Shown here one piece after another: positions 12,627-24,166 of a DNA stretch of 64,000 bases. The notes beneath the pieces are model-generated. The model was not told the origin of the DNA. It saw only the letters and a list, made by a program, of their open reading frames with translations, and searched no databases. Numbering within the stretch: the first letter of the stretch is position 1; the number at the start of each line of letters is the position of its first letter. Origin of the DNA: Pegea sp. RAD2-039 (taxonomy: Eukaryota; Chordata; Thaliacea; Salpida; Salpidae); contig JAQGEQ010000061.1 of the NCBI GenBank assembly GCA_034620365.1, positions 310,001-374,000 of the forward strand, given 5' to 3'. The translations under genes were made by a program, and so were the position numbers.

Positions 12627-13089
12627 TTATCGTTTCATACTGTAGATTAATGCAGCTCCTCTAATGAGGTCTTCAATGAAAATTAAAAAAAGAAGGGGAT
12701 CCAGAACGGAACCCTGAAGAACAGCACTGGTGACTTGACTAGAAGTAGATAAAGATCTTTCAACACTAGTATGTTGGATTCTACCTGATATTTTGGATTC
12801 TATCTTCAATCCATTTTAAGATGTTGATTTTTAAATTTTGCAATACAATAATGAGCTTGTTGTGTTGGACAGAATCAAACGCTTTAGCAAAATCGAGGTA
12901 TATGATGTCACAAGAATTATTACTTTCATAATAGGCTGTAAGCTCATTGAGAAAAGTGAGATATTGAATCAGGAAAGATCTCCGTTTCACAAAGCCATGC
13001 TGGACATCAGATATTAGATGGTGCTCCATCCCAGATTCAAATTGTTCTTCATTAATTATATTAAACTGTGGTACTTCACACATTTTCAC
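12627..13089 (-). mobile_element. LINE reverse-transcriptase fragment (non-LTR, CR1/Jockey-like), broken
   Basis: Two overlapping minus-strand frames encode the middle of a non-LTR retrotransposon reverse transcriptase. The upstream part has QHGFVKRRS, then the first catalytic block IIYLDFAKAFDSVQHNKL and ILKWIEDR. The second, in another frame, has the VTS-VLQGSVLDPLLFLIFIEDL block. A frameshift near 12,790-12,800 separates them. The following YADD block is not found, so the copy is truncated and dead. Clade assignment is by resemblance only. It may be the same family as the direct repeats at 15.0 and 54.9 kb, which carry a more C-terminal part, but there is no sequence overlap to prove it. 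Confidence 0.85.
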
Positions 13090-13154
13090 TATCTGCTTTC
13101 TAACATTCTTTTTGTTGTTATTATAAGATCTGTATAATTTATTTAATTTTAAAT

Positions 13155-13202
13155 CATTCAGACTTCATTTCATTCAAACTTCATTTCATTCAAACTTATA
13201 AA
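13155..13202. repeat. Short tandem repeat, unit about 16 bp
   Basis: Two to three near-perfect copies of a unit reading approximately CTTCATTTCATTCAAA lie end to end just upstream (minus-strand sense) of the LINE fragment. Confidence 0.7.
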
Positions 13203-14313
13203 ATTTCAGTAAATTTTTTTAATTCGTTTCCCTATTTTTAGTGATTCATATAAATTAAATGAAAAAAAAGTCTTTACAGAAACAGAAATTAAGTAAAAAC
13301 CTAAATTTTTTTAAATTCACTAAAAAAGACTGCACTAAGCAATCAAGTTTTTGTAAATTATAAAACTATTTTAACCTCTTTAACATAAAGTTACAAGTGG
13401 CAATTTTGTAAAAAGCCAAATTGTTTTACCATCTTTCAATCAAAGCTAAAAATCTACACTCTAATATGGCTTTACATCAAAGATATTTTGTTACAAATAT
13501 ATTTTCCGACAGTTTATTAAAATGGCGAAAATTAAAAAAACGAAACCTTTGGCGAAGAACTCAACTTCATAGTTGACTCTACACAAAGTAACTCAAAAAA
13601 ATATTTTTTAAGAAAGAAGAAACAATTTAAAAAGGTACAAATAACAAGTTTATTCATATTCAAGATTATTTAAATGAGTTTACAGAAGGCTAGACAATTT
13701 GCAAACACAATTGCTTTTTCTAGCAGTATTTTTCAGCAAATTTTGTATTATTATTTATTATTAAGTATATAGTAGTATTTAGTAGTCAGTTGAAATCATA
13801 TTTATATTTTACTGTATATTACACATAAAAACTAGTTTCTAGTCATTTTAACGAAATGTGAATCTAAAAAACACCGCATTTAATTTAGTATTTAAAGTAT
13901 TTATTAAAAGTAAAATAAAGTAAAGTTTTATTTAGAGTAAAGCTAATTTAAGATTTTATCTTTAAAGAACAAAAAAATAAGGAATAAAGAAATTAGAAAT
14001 CTACGAAATAAATAAGATAAGAAAGAAACCAGCAGTTTGTGTTCGTGGATTACGTTGAAGAGTCGTAAAGAAACAACAACTTTACGAGTTTTACTCTTAA
14101 GCTAAACAAGTCTCAACTGAGGGTAATTGAGGAAATTGAAAAAAGTTGTGGCATATCAAGATATGTGAGAAGAGATGAAGCTATTGAATCAAGCTCTGGT
14201 GGTAATAATATTTAAAAAAAGAAGAAAGTAAGATTTTGAGTAAAAATGAAGATTTGATAAAGATATATAGTATTTTAGAAAGTAATTAAAATGATAAAAA
14301 TGTATTCAAACAT
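13203..14313. other. Non-coding stretch
   Basis: AT-rich, stop-dense in all frames; nothing recognised. Confidence 0.35.
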
Positions 14314-14729
14314 TTAATGAAGTTCGGTTTGTCCCTGAAACTCAAAGCCAAGAAAAACTGCGGAAAGTCCAGTAGCCATTTGAAGAGAACCCAAAAAAAT
14401 CTTTCTGGAGATGGCTTCTGAATAAATGTTGTAGAAAGTAACTGCTTCTTGTATGTGAAGTATTCGGAAGTGATTTCGTGAAAGCATGTAAATACTGGCG
14501 TGAATAAAATTCGAAAAACCAAAGTCGGTAGTTTTAAATGCTTCCAATAAGTTTTTATTTCCTAGAAGAGTTGTTTTAAATTGTGTAAAAAGGCGTTTTA
14601 ATCCAGGTTGTAGCCTTTTAATGTCATCATCATTGATTATATACCAATAAATAATTAGAATATAGAAGAACCAGTAAAAAGTTACAATATTTAAAAAATA
14701 ACAACTTAAACCCTTAATGACGTCACAAT
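14314..14729 (-). CDS. Orphan ORF, possible membrane-protein exon or gene remnant
   Basis: I do not recognise the product. On the minus strand a frame stays open for about 138 codons in sequence where stops are otherwise dense, ending at a TAA at 14314-14316. It is preceded at 14730 by a possible CAG acceptor but by no upstream ATG in frame before a stop, so it looks like a terminal exon or a gene that lost its 5' part. The translation starts with a strongly hydrophobic segment (FLNIVTFYWFFYILIIYWYI), then a basic/amphipathic stretch (KRLQPGLKRLFTQFK), and near the end has LGSLQMATGLSAVFLGFEFQ, possibly a second membrane helix. A second overlapping minus frame is also open at 14286-14522, so the reading frame is not certain. 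Flanked on both sides by LINE sequence. Confidence 0.35.
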
Positions 14730-15026
14730 CTGCATTTACTTAGAACAACATTAGCTTCAACTATGTAAGTTGAGTAGGCCTTAACTATGTTTAATGTTGT
14801 AACTTCAACTAATTTAATTTTGAAAAATACAGTCTTATAAAAGAAATATATTATAAGCAAAAGAGATAAGTACAAACCCCAAATTTAAGTTGAAACTGAC
14901 AATCAGTTTCCTTCAATACTTGGTTTTAATGCAACAACCTTTTACTATGAGCTTTTACTATTTTTTACTACATAATTATTGTTTAGTACCTCCCTTGTAT
15001 CATAATTAAAGTACCATAAAAACATA

Positions 15027-15925
15027 AAAAGCAATATAATTGAACCAAAAGAAATTATCATTTTATTTTAGTCTATACAAATAAAAAATATTTATTTTAA
15101 AACATCACCATATGTATTACATACTTTGTGTGATAATTTAGAATAAAAACTAATAATTACATTAATAATAAATCATTAAAAAAAATCCTATACTATCGCT
15201 TATTTTTAAAATGTTTAGTTTTAGAAAATTAACCAAAATAAAGGTCAGCCTTTATTTACAAGTCTAGTGTTTATCTACGCGAACATGACCTTGGATTACA
15301 ATTTTGATGACATTTGAAGCTTATCGAAAATCTTTTTTTTAAATTGCAGTGAATTAATAATCAAATATATGTTTGTGACAAACTATTTATTCAATTATAT
15401 TGAGTTATATTTTTAATTTTTTCTAAAATAAATTATTTAATTTTTTAAGTGACTAAAATTTTCAATTTGATAAACTTAACAGTTTGATAAATATTGCCAT
15501 GTGAATTTACATCACACCTAAATAGATTAATATTTTCTTCTTTTCAATTAGACCTTGACATTACCCTATCATCTGAACTTAAATGGCACAATTATGTTTC
15601 CAAAATCTATACAAAATCAACCATCCTTGGCTACCTTTTATATTGTTGGTATATCTTTAATTTTAAGGTTACATACTTCTTTATTAATTTCTTCAAATTG
15701 TACGTAAGTCCAATTCTTGAATACAATGTCAGTGCATGGATGCTTTACCAAGATTATGATATAAAAAAATCAAATCTGTTCAGGCCACATTTACGAGATT
15801 GGTATGCAGGAAACTTGATATTAAATACAATAGTTATAAACAACGTCTTGGCTTCTTAAATTCAAATACTTTGAAACTTGGAAGGATTAAATACGATCTA
15901 ATTCTTATTTTTAAAATATATATTA
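15027..15925 (+). mobile_element. LINE copy A (3' part of reverse-transcriptase ORF), truncated
   Basis: Direct repeat of 54,881-55,765: almost 900 bp aligned by eye with scattered substitutions and small indels. The second half is coding-derived. It encodes the segment after the catalytic core of CR1/Jockey-like enzymes, with LDITLSSELKWHNYVSKI, FKLYVSPILEYNVSAWMLYQDYDI and, after a frameshift, VCRKLDIKYNSYKQRLGFL and RIKYDLILIFKI. Frameshifts and stops make it inactive. Similarity to copy B ends abruptly near 15,925, where unrelated sequence begins. Confidence 0.85.
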
Positions 15926-16413
15926 AAATATATAAAGTAGTAGGGCACCATACATTCACGCAAGCGGCAAAATATTTTACTGTTTCCAAACCCAAATATA
16001 CCACATTGAAAAAGCTGTTACTCCACTGGGTGACATTAAAGTTGTTGAGCGGGTTAATTTCGAATGAGAACTTTTAAATTAGTAACAATTTTCGTTATCT
16101 ATTTAAAGCTGCAAATCATGCAAACAAACTATTTATTTTCAAATTTTTTATTTTCTACTTTCAGATTTGTAAGATTTATAATATAGAAACTTTTTGACTA
16201 TATTATTTTTTCCAAAAACTTGATTGAATAAATTTCACTTTGTTCATAAACTTCTTACTGACATTTCTAACAAGGATTACAATAAACAACTGAAAAAAAA
16301 ACAACAGAAAAAGTGTTTTTTATTCTTTTATTTTATTTCTTTGACTCAAACTTTTTCAACAAAAATACAACTTTAACAAAAACCTTAGCTCTTCAACAAT
16401 TTTTTAGGAGCTT
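15926..16413. other. Sequence after LINE copy A; unidentified insert
   Basis: Where copy B continues with LINE coding sequence, this region instead carries a different, less AT-rich block at about 15,940-16,077 that stays open in one plus frame to 16,077. I do not recognise it. It may be part of another repeat inserted into, or recombined with, the LINE. The rest to 16,413 is AT-rich and lies just 3' of the polycystin-like gene. Confidence 0.35.
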
Positions 16414-19400
16414 TCAGCACTTCTTTACAGGATTACAACGATTTTCTAGATGTTTGCAGGTTTGACTGAAAGGTTCTCCTTTATGTTCCTGCTTCCAATC
16501 TTTACCCAAATGACAATAACAATTTTCTTGGCAAGGAGGTTCAACCATCTTTTCAAACTTTCGGATTTTTTTTGCGTTTTGTTTTCGACGCCTTAGCATT
16601 CGATGACGTCTGATACAACTCGATAAGAAAGTCCAAAACAAAGCATCGAGCGTGCTAAAAACGAAGCAATGAAAAAATATAATTAGACAAGTAGCGTAGA
16701 AGAAGGTTAATGCGTCTGTATTAGGAAGAAAACTTCTTTGAAAGGCACAAAATCCTAAAGCACCACTTCCTAATAGAGCACTTGTATAAGAAAATATATT
16801 TGGGATGATTGAAGAAGGGTATTTCACATAACCAAGTCGCGCTGATTTTTCGTGTTCTGCATATTTTTTTATCAGTTCAGAAAATCTTTCTTCGTATGAT
16901 CCGACTATATTTGTCTCGCTCAGATCATTTGTGATGTGATACCGTTCATTAACTCTTTCCAAATGATATTTGGCATCGTTGGGGTTTTGAACCCAAATTC
17001 TCCATTTATCACACCATAAAGGCGCTGATTTATAAATTTTGTCACATCTTTGACTGAGTTTTATCTCAGATAGAGTCCTTGCAGATCTTGTTGCAATCTC
17101 TACATCGGATTCATTATCAGACATTGAGTCATAATAGCGATTCTGAACCGGTGTTCCTCGCGTTGTTTTCTTCATTGCTCCTGGTGCTTTTAAGATATAA
17201 TTTTGTTTACAATTTTTGTGACATTCTTTTTTACTTGAATAGAAAAGTTTTTTTCCAGCAGAACTTTCAGGAAAATATTTTTCTTTGTTTCTATTATCTA
17301 TGATATCCTCTTCTTCATTTTCACTTGCGCTGATTGCTCTAGCTGAGCAGTTGGGTACCGACGAGAAGGATTTGTTGGTTGGGATTTTATATGTAGATCC
17401 TGTATATGCTTGATCGTCCATCAGTAAATGCTCTACTCTTGAACCGAGCTTTTGTAGTTTCTTATCACTAAATGTATCTGATGATTGCCATAAGACTTGA
17501 ATATGAGGCTCTGCATCTTTACAAACTCTCTCTCGATTTGCTTCAAACATTACAGACACTTTTTTCGTGCTGTGAGACTGATCAGATAAATGTTCTAAAG
17601 ATTTATTGATCTTGACTAAATCTTCTTTCGATAACTTCAAGCTTGTTGACGCCCGACAGCTAGTGGACAATCCTTTTGAAGTTGCAGGTATTGAAGTAGT
17701 TGCTGAAGTTGGTGAACCACAAGAACCACTTTCATTTGTAGTTTTGGCATTAGGAACAAAATCGTCGTTGTCAGTACTACTAGTATTGATCATGGAAGTC
17801 AGTTTATCTAAAAACGATTTATATTCTGCTTCAGTTACATTTAATTCAGAAGTTTTTGAAGTTAAATCTGTTTCAAGAGGGCTAATATCATTTATAGTTT
17901 CATTATTCTTTTTATCTATGCCTGAAGTCTTTGTATCATTGCTTATATATGTGTCATTAGCTTTTGTAGTTTCAGTGCTAAATACTTGTGAAATTTTAAA
18001 ATTTTCTTCAGGTTCAACAAATTCAACAGACTTCGATTCTACATTTTTCAATTTTTCAAATATGGCCTTTAACTTTTCTGGATGTTTAGCACTACATTCA
18101 AAAGAGGTTTTTCCACTTTCAAGAAATTGGCTCCGTAAATCACAGTAGGGATTTTCACATCCAACTATATGCTTAATCGCTCTCATCTGTGTTGGAGTCA
18201 GATCAAGAGGAGGTGCTGTACATATATCAGCTTTTTGTTTACATGGTAATTTTACAACCGCCCCTTTGCAATAAACCAACTTTTTACAGTTCAATAAATG
18301 GCTGAAATCATCTTTATCATCAACACGTTCAAACCCAAAAACACTTCCTGTCAGTTTTACTGTCATCCGTAATACCAAACCAACTCCAACCCCCACCGCT
18401 GCGGATGTAAAGGCAGCTAGCATCATTTCGTTCCCAGTAAAACTTGGTGCAATTAGCTTTTTTAACGCAACGTTTAATACCAGATCAATATCATACAGTA
18501 AAAAATGGCAAAAGACCATTCCAAGGCTTATACTGGTCCAAAATATACACCATCTTTGTTTACATTTGAAGTTTGAACCCAGACTTCTGTTAAACAAATC
18601 ACATATTGTATGTTGTAAATGAAATAACGATGAATAAAAATAAATTAAAAAGTTTATATGAAGAAAATACTCGACAAAACTTTGGTTAAAATGTTTTAAA
18701 CTCAACTTTCAGATAACCAAATAAAAATTACAAAAAACATTTTTGTGAAACTAGTAAATATACATTATATTATCTAAAAAAATTATATAATGTTTTTCAA
18801 TAAGTAAATGATGGTTTTTAAACTTTAGTTATTTTTGAAAGAATTTTAATAACCTGCTCCAGATAAAAAACCAGTTATGATTTTGCTTAAACACTTTCCA
18901 CATATAGTCTTTGGTACTAAGAGCACCAATCATTGTAGCTGATAGATGATAAGGTTTTTTATCACCACGAAGCCAAGCACCTATATCACTTTTCCAGCAC
19001 TTTTTATTTCCTAAACACATGCACCTGATACTTTTTAAAAACCTATAAAAGTTTTATAGAAGTTAGAAGTTAAAAGTATAAATTTTAATTTATTTATCAT
19101 AAAATAAACTGGTAATGTAAGAAGTCGAGTTTTTTCTAAGAACAAGCAAAGTATCAAGTTATTTGTATTAAAAAGCAATATTCTTTAAATTTATTTTTCA
19201 TAAATTTTAAAAAAATTATATATTTTAAAAATTAATTCAAGGTTTTGAAATCTTTTTTAAGTATTATCTAGCACTTTAAAGTAATAACTCACCACGGTGG
19301 ACAACTACCACCTCTGTCAGTATATACTTCAAAAGCTTCGATGTCTCCCAGGTAATGTGGTACAGAGACCAAAAAAAGGTCTTTATTTTTACTATCAAAC

Positions 19401-19990
19401 AAATTACGTTTACTTTTACGACAGTGTTCGGTTGAACATGTCAAAGTAAAAGATGAGGTCTTAGTTAATCTTCCACAAATTCTCACAACTATATTGGAGG
19501 TTGTTCCACCTGCCGGACTTTGACCAGTTTCCAACAGCAAGGCATACATACGAAACCCAACTGGAGGTCTGACCGGCAGAAACATCGGTATTCGCTTCAT
19601 AAAAAGCAATTATTAAAATTTCAGGTTGAGTTCAAAACAATATTTTGATGTTTTTTGAGATATTAGATTTATTTAATTATCAATCAATAATTCATTTAAA
19701 TGTTTAAAAAGATAATTAAAAAAATCTTAATTATTTTTTTGATTAATTTTTTAACTAGAAAAAGTCATTTGCATACTTCAGCATTGACTCTGCGATCTTT
19801 AACAAATGCTAGAAAGAAGAATATGAGAAAAAGTAGCCAAACATCAACGACTGTAAATATTGTAGTGAGAAGTCCTTCAATAGAATGTGAGATGAAGTCA
19901 GTGGGATTGAAACGTAATCTTCCGGTAAAGTTTGCTGACAACTCATCACCAACCATCTTAACTATTCCTACATTTTGCAATTTTAACAAA
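16414..19990 (-). CDS. Polycystin-1-like PLAT-domain membrane protein, lacking the channel region
   Basis: Four exons join in phase: about 19,990-19777, 19594-19293, 19024-18854, 18679-16414 (roughly 980 aa). Order: a short extracellular segment with FNPTDFI, like the stretch between the GPS motif and TM1 of polycystin-1; TM1 (VWLLFLIFFFLAFV); a PLAT domain (MYALLLETGQSPAGGTTSNI, VRICGR, LFLVSVPHYLGDIEAFEVY, NHNWFFIW); two membrane segments before (CIFWTSISLGMVF) and after (AAFTSAAVGVGVGLVL) a short loop; about 450 residues of Ser/Lys-rich loop; then two more helices around ALGFCAF and LIIFFHCFVFSTLDALFW. It ends with a basic and Cys-rich tail and a stop. Polycystin-1 relatives normally continue to 11 helices with a channel-like domain; here the ORF stops after about five. 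The 5' end is uncertain: no ATG-led upstream exon or extracellular domains were found before MMS19 at 20.5 kb. It could be a short paralogue or a decayed gene. Confidence 0.7.
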
Positions 19991-20008
19991 TCAAAATAAC
20001 ATTGATAG

Positions 20009-20016
20009 TGACGTCA
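20009..20016. promoter_or_regulatory. Perfect CRE-type palindrome TGACGTCA
   Basis: An eight-base palindrome matching the CREB/ATF consensus lies just upstream of the first recognisable exon of the polycystin-like gene. Position fits a promoter element, but an 8-mer can occur by chance. Confidence 0.25.
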
Positions 20017-20536
20017 TAACTGTATCTTGGTGATGTAGATAAAGTGAGAATTTGAAGCCAGAAGATTAAAAACTCATTTTTTTCGGTGAATTTTTTATTT
20101 GATTTTAAACTGAAATATTTTCAAACATATCAATTATTCAAGATTTGTATACATCAATAAAAATCGACATTTTAAAGATGATTTCTTCTTTATCTGTTAT
20201 TTCTTTTCTGTAATCTATCTTGTTAGTTTGATAAAAACACAAATATTTATTATCAATAGTTTATTATTTCTATCTTAAAAATAAACTGATTTCAGCGGAA
20301 ATAATTTTATAAAAATAAATCGAATGATTCATCTTCAAACTGACATATTTATTAGCAATCATAAAAATGAGCATTTTGTTATCAATTGTAAATAGATGAT
20401 AATCAAAATTTATAACTCGAAATACATTGATACAATTTGAATGAAAATCTGTTGATATTAATTTGTCAAAAATTAAATCTTATATGAAACGAGCACTTTT
20501 CTGGAATCAATCATTTTCTAAGCAGTGAAGTATCAA
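20017..20536. other. Intergenic region
   Basis: AT-rich, between the MMS19 stop and the polycystin-like gene on the same strand. I looked here for GPS, REJ or lectin exons of a polycystin-1 ectodomain and saw none. Confidence 0.45.
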
Positions 20537-23500
20537 TTAAGATCCCAATAAAAACCATTGAGACCTAGCCTTGGCTGCCTCGGATCGTACTGCTCTTTTG
20601 GGGTCGTTAAGAGGTTCAGATAACTTTTTCAAGACTTCTATTTTTAATGGAAGAATAATATGAGGAGGAAAGATGCTGGAAATCCCAACACAACGGATAC
20701 TCTGTCAAAACAGATAGACTAGCTAACACTCAACAAGTGATTTGAATCAACCCACCTCTCTCCTAACTTCCAAACTTTCAGCATAAGTCGTTAGTCGCAG
20801 AAAATCCTTCATCAAAGTGTCTACATGAGACTTCATAACATCAGGAGCAGACTGTAATCGAATTAAAATGATTTTTAAAGAGTTTGGAGAAGATTGAGTA
20901 GATTCTACCTTCATCAGTGAAAACAATGATGTTAAAACAGATTTGAGGAACACTGTTTCATGAGATTTGAGTGAATGAACTAGAAGAGGAAGTAGCTGCT
21001 TCATTTGCATAATTAAAGCTTGTTGGGGCATATAAGTAAGTACATGAGACAGGGCAGAAAGACAATTTGCTTTAGTTTTTGATCTAAACGTGTCACAAGT
21101 GACTTTATCATCTTCAAAATTATTAGAATCAAAAAATTGATGAAGTTTTGGCATAAAAATGGAAAAAAATCGTTGTTTGTACATCAACTTCTTGACAGCA
21201 TGACTTGATGAAGAAAGAACCTGAGTATAATACTAAAATGTTTATTTGATATCTAAACACCTGAAAACAATCAATCATAGATAAAAAGTTTAAACAAATA
21301 AGAAGAAAGTTACATAGTTGTTGTTACAACAAAAAAGTTTTAGAATTAAAGCTAAATACCGAAACTGACTTTTAGACTTAGTCTCATTTTACTGGAAATA
21401 TTGAAATTTGAAAAACAATCTCCAAGAAAGAAAGCTTACATTTAACTAATCGATTATAATTTAAGTGTTTCACACACAAATCTAACAAACTATAAAAGAA
21501 TTTTATTGTTGAATAATTTGAGTATTTATTATTTAGTAGCAACTATACAATGACAAGATAAATTTTAGAAAATTAAAAATATTAATTTCAAATCTTACTT
21601 CCTCGCTTTCATGCATGATAATATCAAAGCAAGCAGCAGCAATTTCTCCAACATCTTTGTCAGAAAACAACTTTATTAAACGGTCAATAAATACCCCAGT
21701 TTTTTTATGGTTTCTCATTGCCAAAGCTTTAGTGATCCATGTGGTTAATGTGAGTTGACGAAGTTTGAAGTCTTTACAAGTTGTATTAGATGAAGCATTT
21801 AGCTCACTTTCAATCTGTAAATAAACTTATTATTATTGCATCTTACTAAATTGTAAAATATTTATTTAGCTATTTTTCATATAGTAACTAACTTGAGATA
21901 TATATTCTTCATTTTTTGTTATATTTGAGCTTTTGTTTACCAAAGATGAAATGGCTTTACTACAAGTGACATAAGTTGGCTGGTCCAAACTCTCAAAAAG
22001 TAATTTCAAAAGTTTTTCTTTCAAAGTTTCAATATGAGAAATTTCAATTTGTGGACTAAGTGAACAAATCACAGAAGTTATCAAATGAACTGATTGAACT
22101 TGTGATATGGGAGAATTTTTACCATCAAAAGGTTTGAAGTCTAACTTATCTTCGGATTTGATATCAATTGCTGAGATGTTACCATTTAAAAAAATATCCA
22201 AGATCAAATCAGTAAATGATGTGGCATCTTCACCTCTCTTTAACTTTATGCAGCAATTATATACTATTGAAGATAAAAGCTTCAGATCAGAAAGATGTTT
22301 TTTATCTTTATGGGTTTCAAGCAATGTTTCCTCAATATACATCTTTATTAGTGGCAGTACACAAAGTTTCACCAATGAACTACAACCAGAACACTCTTTT
22401 GTTATTTTCTGTAGACATTTAAGAAAATCTTCACATCTTGAATAGTTATTTTCAGATTGAATCTTTTCAACAATCATTGAAACTACATCTTCTAAGACAC
22501 TTTTGTCATTGCAGATTGAGCACAAAAGATTTAGTGACGGATCAATATTTTCTTCATTCTTATTCAATTTGACTTTTATAGCAGGAAGAAGAAGTCCTTT
22601 TATGGCATTAGGATAACATTCAACAATAATTCCACATGTTAACGCCAACTCATGACATAGCTTTTCATTACAACCCTTCTCAATAACTTCATCTACAATT
22701 TTTTCTATAATTTTTTCTAACTTATCAATAGAACACAAACCAGCAGATATATAAGCAGCTATACATACAACAGCTGTACATGTAAGCTGAGGTTTCATAT
22801 TTCTATCCATTATAGTAATAAGTAAAGACAAAATGGAATTCCAATTATAAATATATTCAACTTTATAGTTCTTTTTTTTAATAGAAGTTAAAATATCAAC
22901 AATAATATTTAGGGGTGTTTGTATTTTATCTAACATAAAAATCAAAGAATCAGGATTTAGTTCAACTTCTTTCAAACCTTCTTCTAATTCATTAACAACT
23001 AATGGTAATATAGAACCAATAATTATGTCACATGATGAAAAAGAACCTTTTAGGCAAGCAATTAGGATTTGATATGACATCCAAGCTTGTTTATCAGTTT
23101 TTTGTTGCTTAATGCTCGGTAAACAATCATCAAAAATATCTTGTAAAAAATCCTTTAAAGTTACACCTACTGAGTTAGTCATTGTATTTTTCCAAGATGA
23201 AATAATCCTTATAAGCTCAGTTAATAGACTTAAACTCTCAACTTCAACATCTGATGATATTGACTGCTGTATTTCCCTTTTTAATATGTACCAAATTGAA
23301 CTTAAAAAAGGCTCTAAGTCTTTCTTTTTATACTTTAATATACTTTTCTTCAAAGTAAGTATAGCATCTACTTTTGAATCATTGCTGTCAGCTTTTATGT
23401 TTTCTAACATTAAAGGAATACAATACTCTGCAAAAGCACTAGTGGAAGAAAGTACATTCCTTAGAGTAGAAACTAATTCTTCACTTGTTACACTAAACTG

Positions 23501-24166
23501 TCCATCTGAAGGAGGGTTGAAATCAATCGGAAAATAACAAGAAACTACCTCAAAAATTTCTTCTCTGAAACCATAAAAATAAACTCCACAAGTGAGGACT
23601 TGATACCATAGTTCAAAAACTAGAAGAAGATTTCTGGGTTCCTGCTCACCTTCAACCACTTGAATAAGATTATAAATAAAGTCATCACCTAAACTTATAA
23701 CAACTTTAGAATAGCTTTCACACATGTTGATAAGAAGCTGGTAGACAATAGCTCGTACAGATTGAAAACATGACTGAACAAGTACCTCTCGAAATAATGT
23801 TGTAATAATATTTTTGCCATCATCAGCATTTAGTCCTTTATTTCTTGATAAAATGAACAAACACTTTAAAACTGCAGGATGTAGAGAATGATGATCTTTC
23901 AATTTTCCACAAAAGAATTCACATAATGATGATATTTCAAGTGATGATAAGATTGTATGAGGAAGAACACCTAAAATTTCTTCTAATAATTTACAAACTT
24001 TTGACCTATCATTAGTATCTGTACTGATAATCTTATCTTTTAGGGCCTCAATAACTTCCAATATCCGATATTTTCCTGAAATAACATCTTTAGCAATGGC
24101 TTCTACAGCTATATTAGTTTTGAAAGGTTCATCAAAATATAACTTAACCAAATCAGTAATTAACAT
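20537..24166 (-). CDS. MMS19: MMS19 cytosolic iron-sulfur assembly protein
   Basis: HEAT-repeat adaptor of the CIA targeting complex (with CIAO1 and CIAO2B) that delivers Fe-S clusters to DNA enzymes such as XPD, primase and DNA polymerases. Four exons in phase: 24166-21893, 21814-21599, 21220-20756, 20701-20537; total 1039 aa, matching the usual about 1030. The N-terminal region matches the family (VISGKYRILEVIEALKD; LKCLFILSRNKGL), followed by the hallmark CYFPIDFNPPSDGQFSVTSEEL block at about residues 212-233. The C-terminal HEAT repeats are well conserved: TTWITKALAMRNHKKTG, MYKQRFFSIFMPKL, ANCLSALSHVLTYMPQ, and the end DPKRAVRSEAAKARSQWFLLGS, corresponding to the family's KRLVRKEAVSARGEWFLLGSPG-type tail. 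The first exon is 2.27 kb without an intron. Start ATG at 24166 aligns with the expected N-terminus. Confidence 0.95.

Noticed and set aside
17606..18148. 180-codon plus-strand ORF
   Set aside because: Antisense of the Ser/Lys-rich loop of the polycystin-like gene; hydrophobic composition is the usual mirror of such coding sequence.
23112..23537. 141-codon plus-strand ORF
   Set aside because: Antisense of the long MMS19 first exon.
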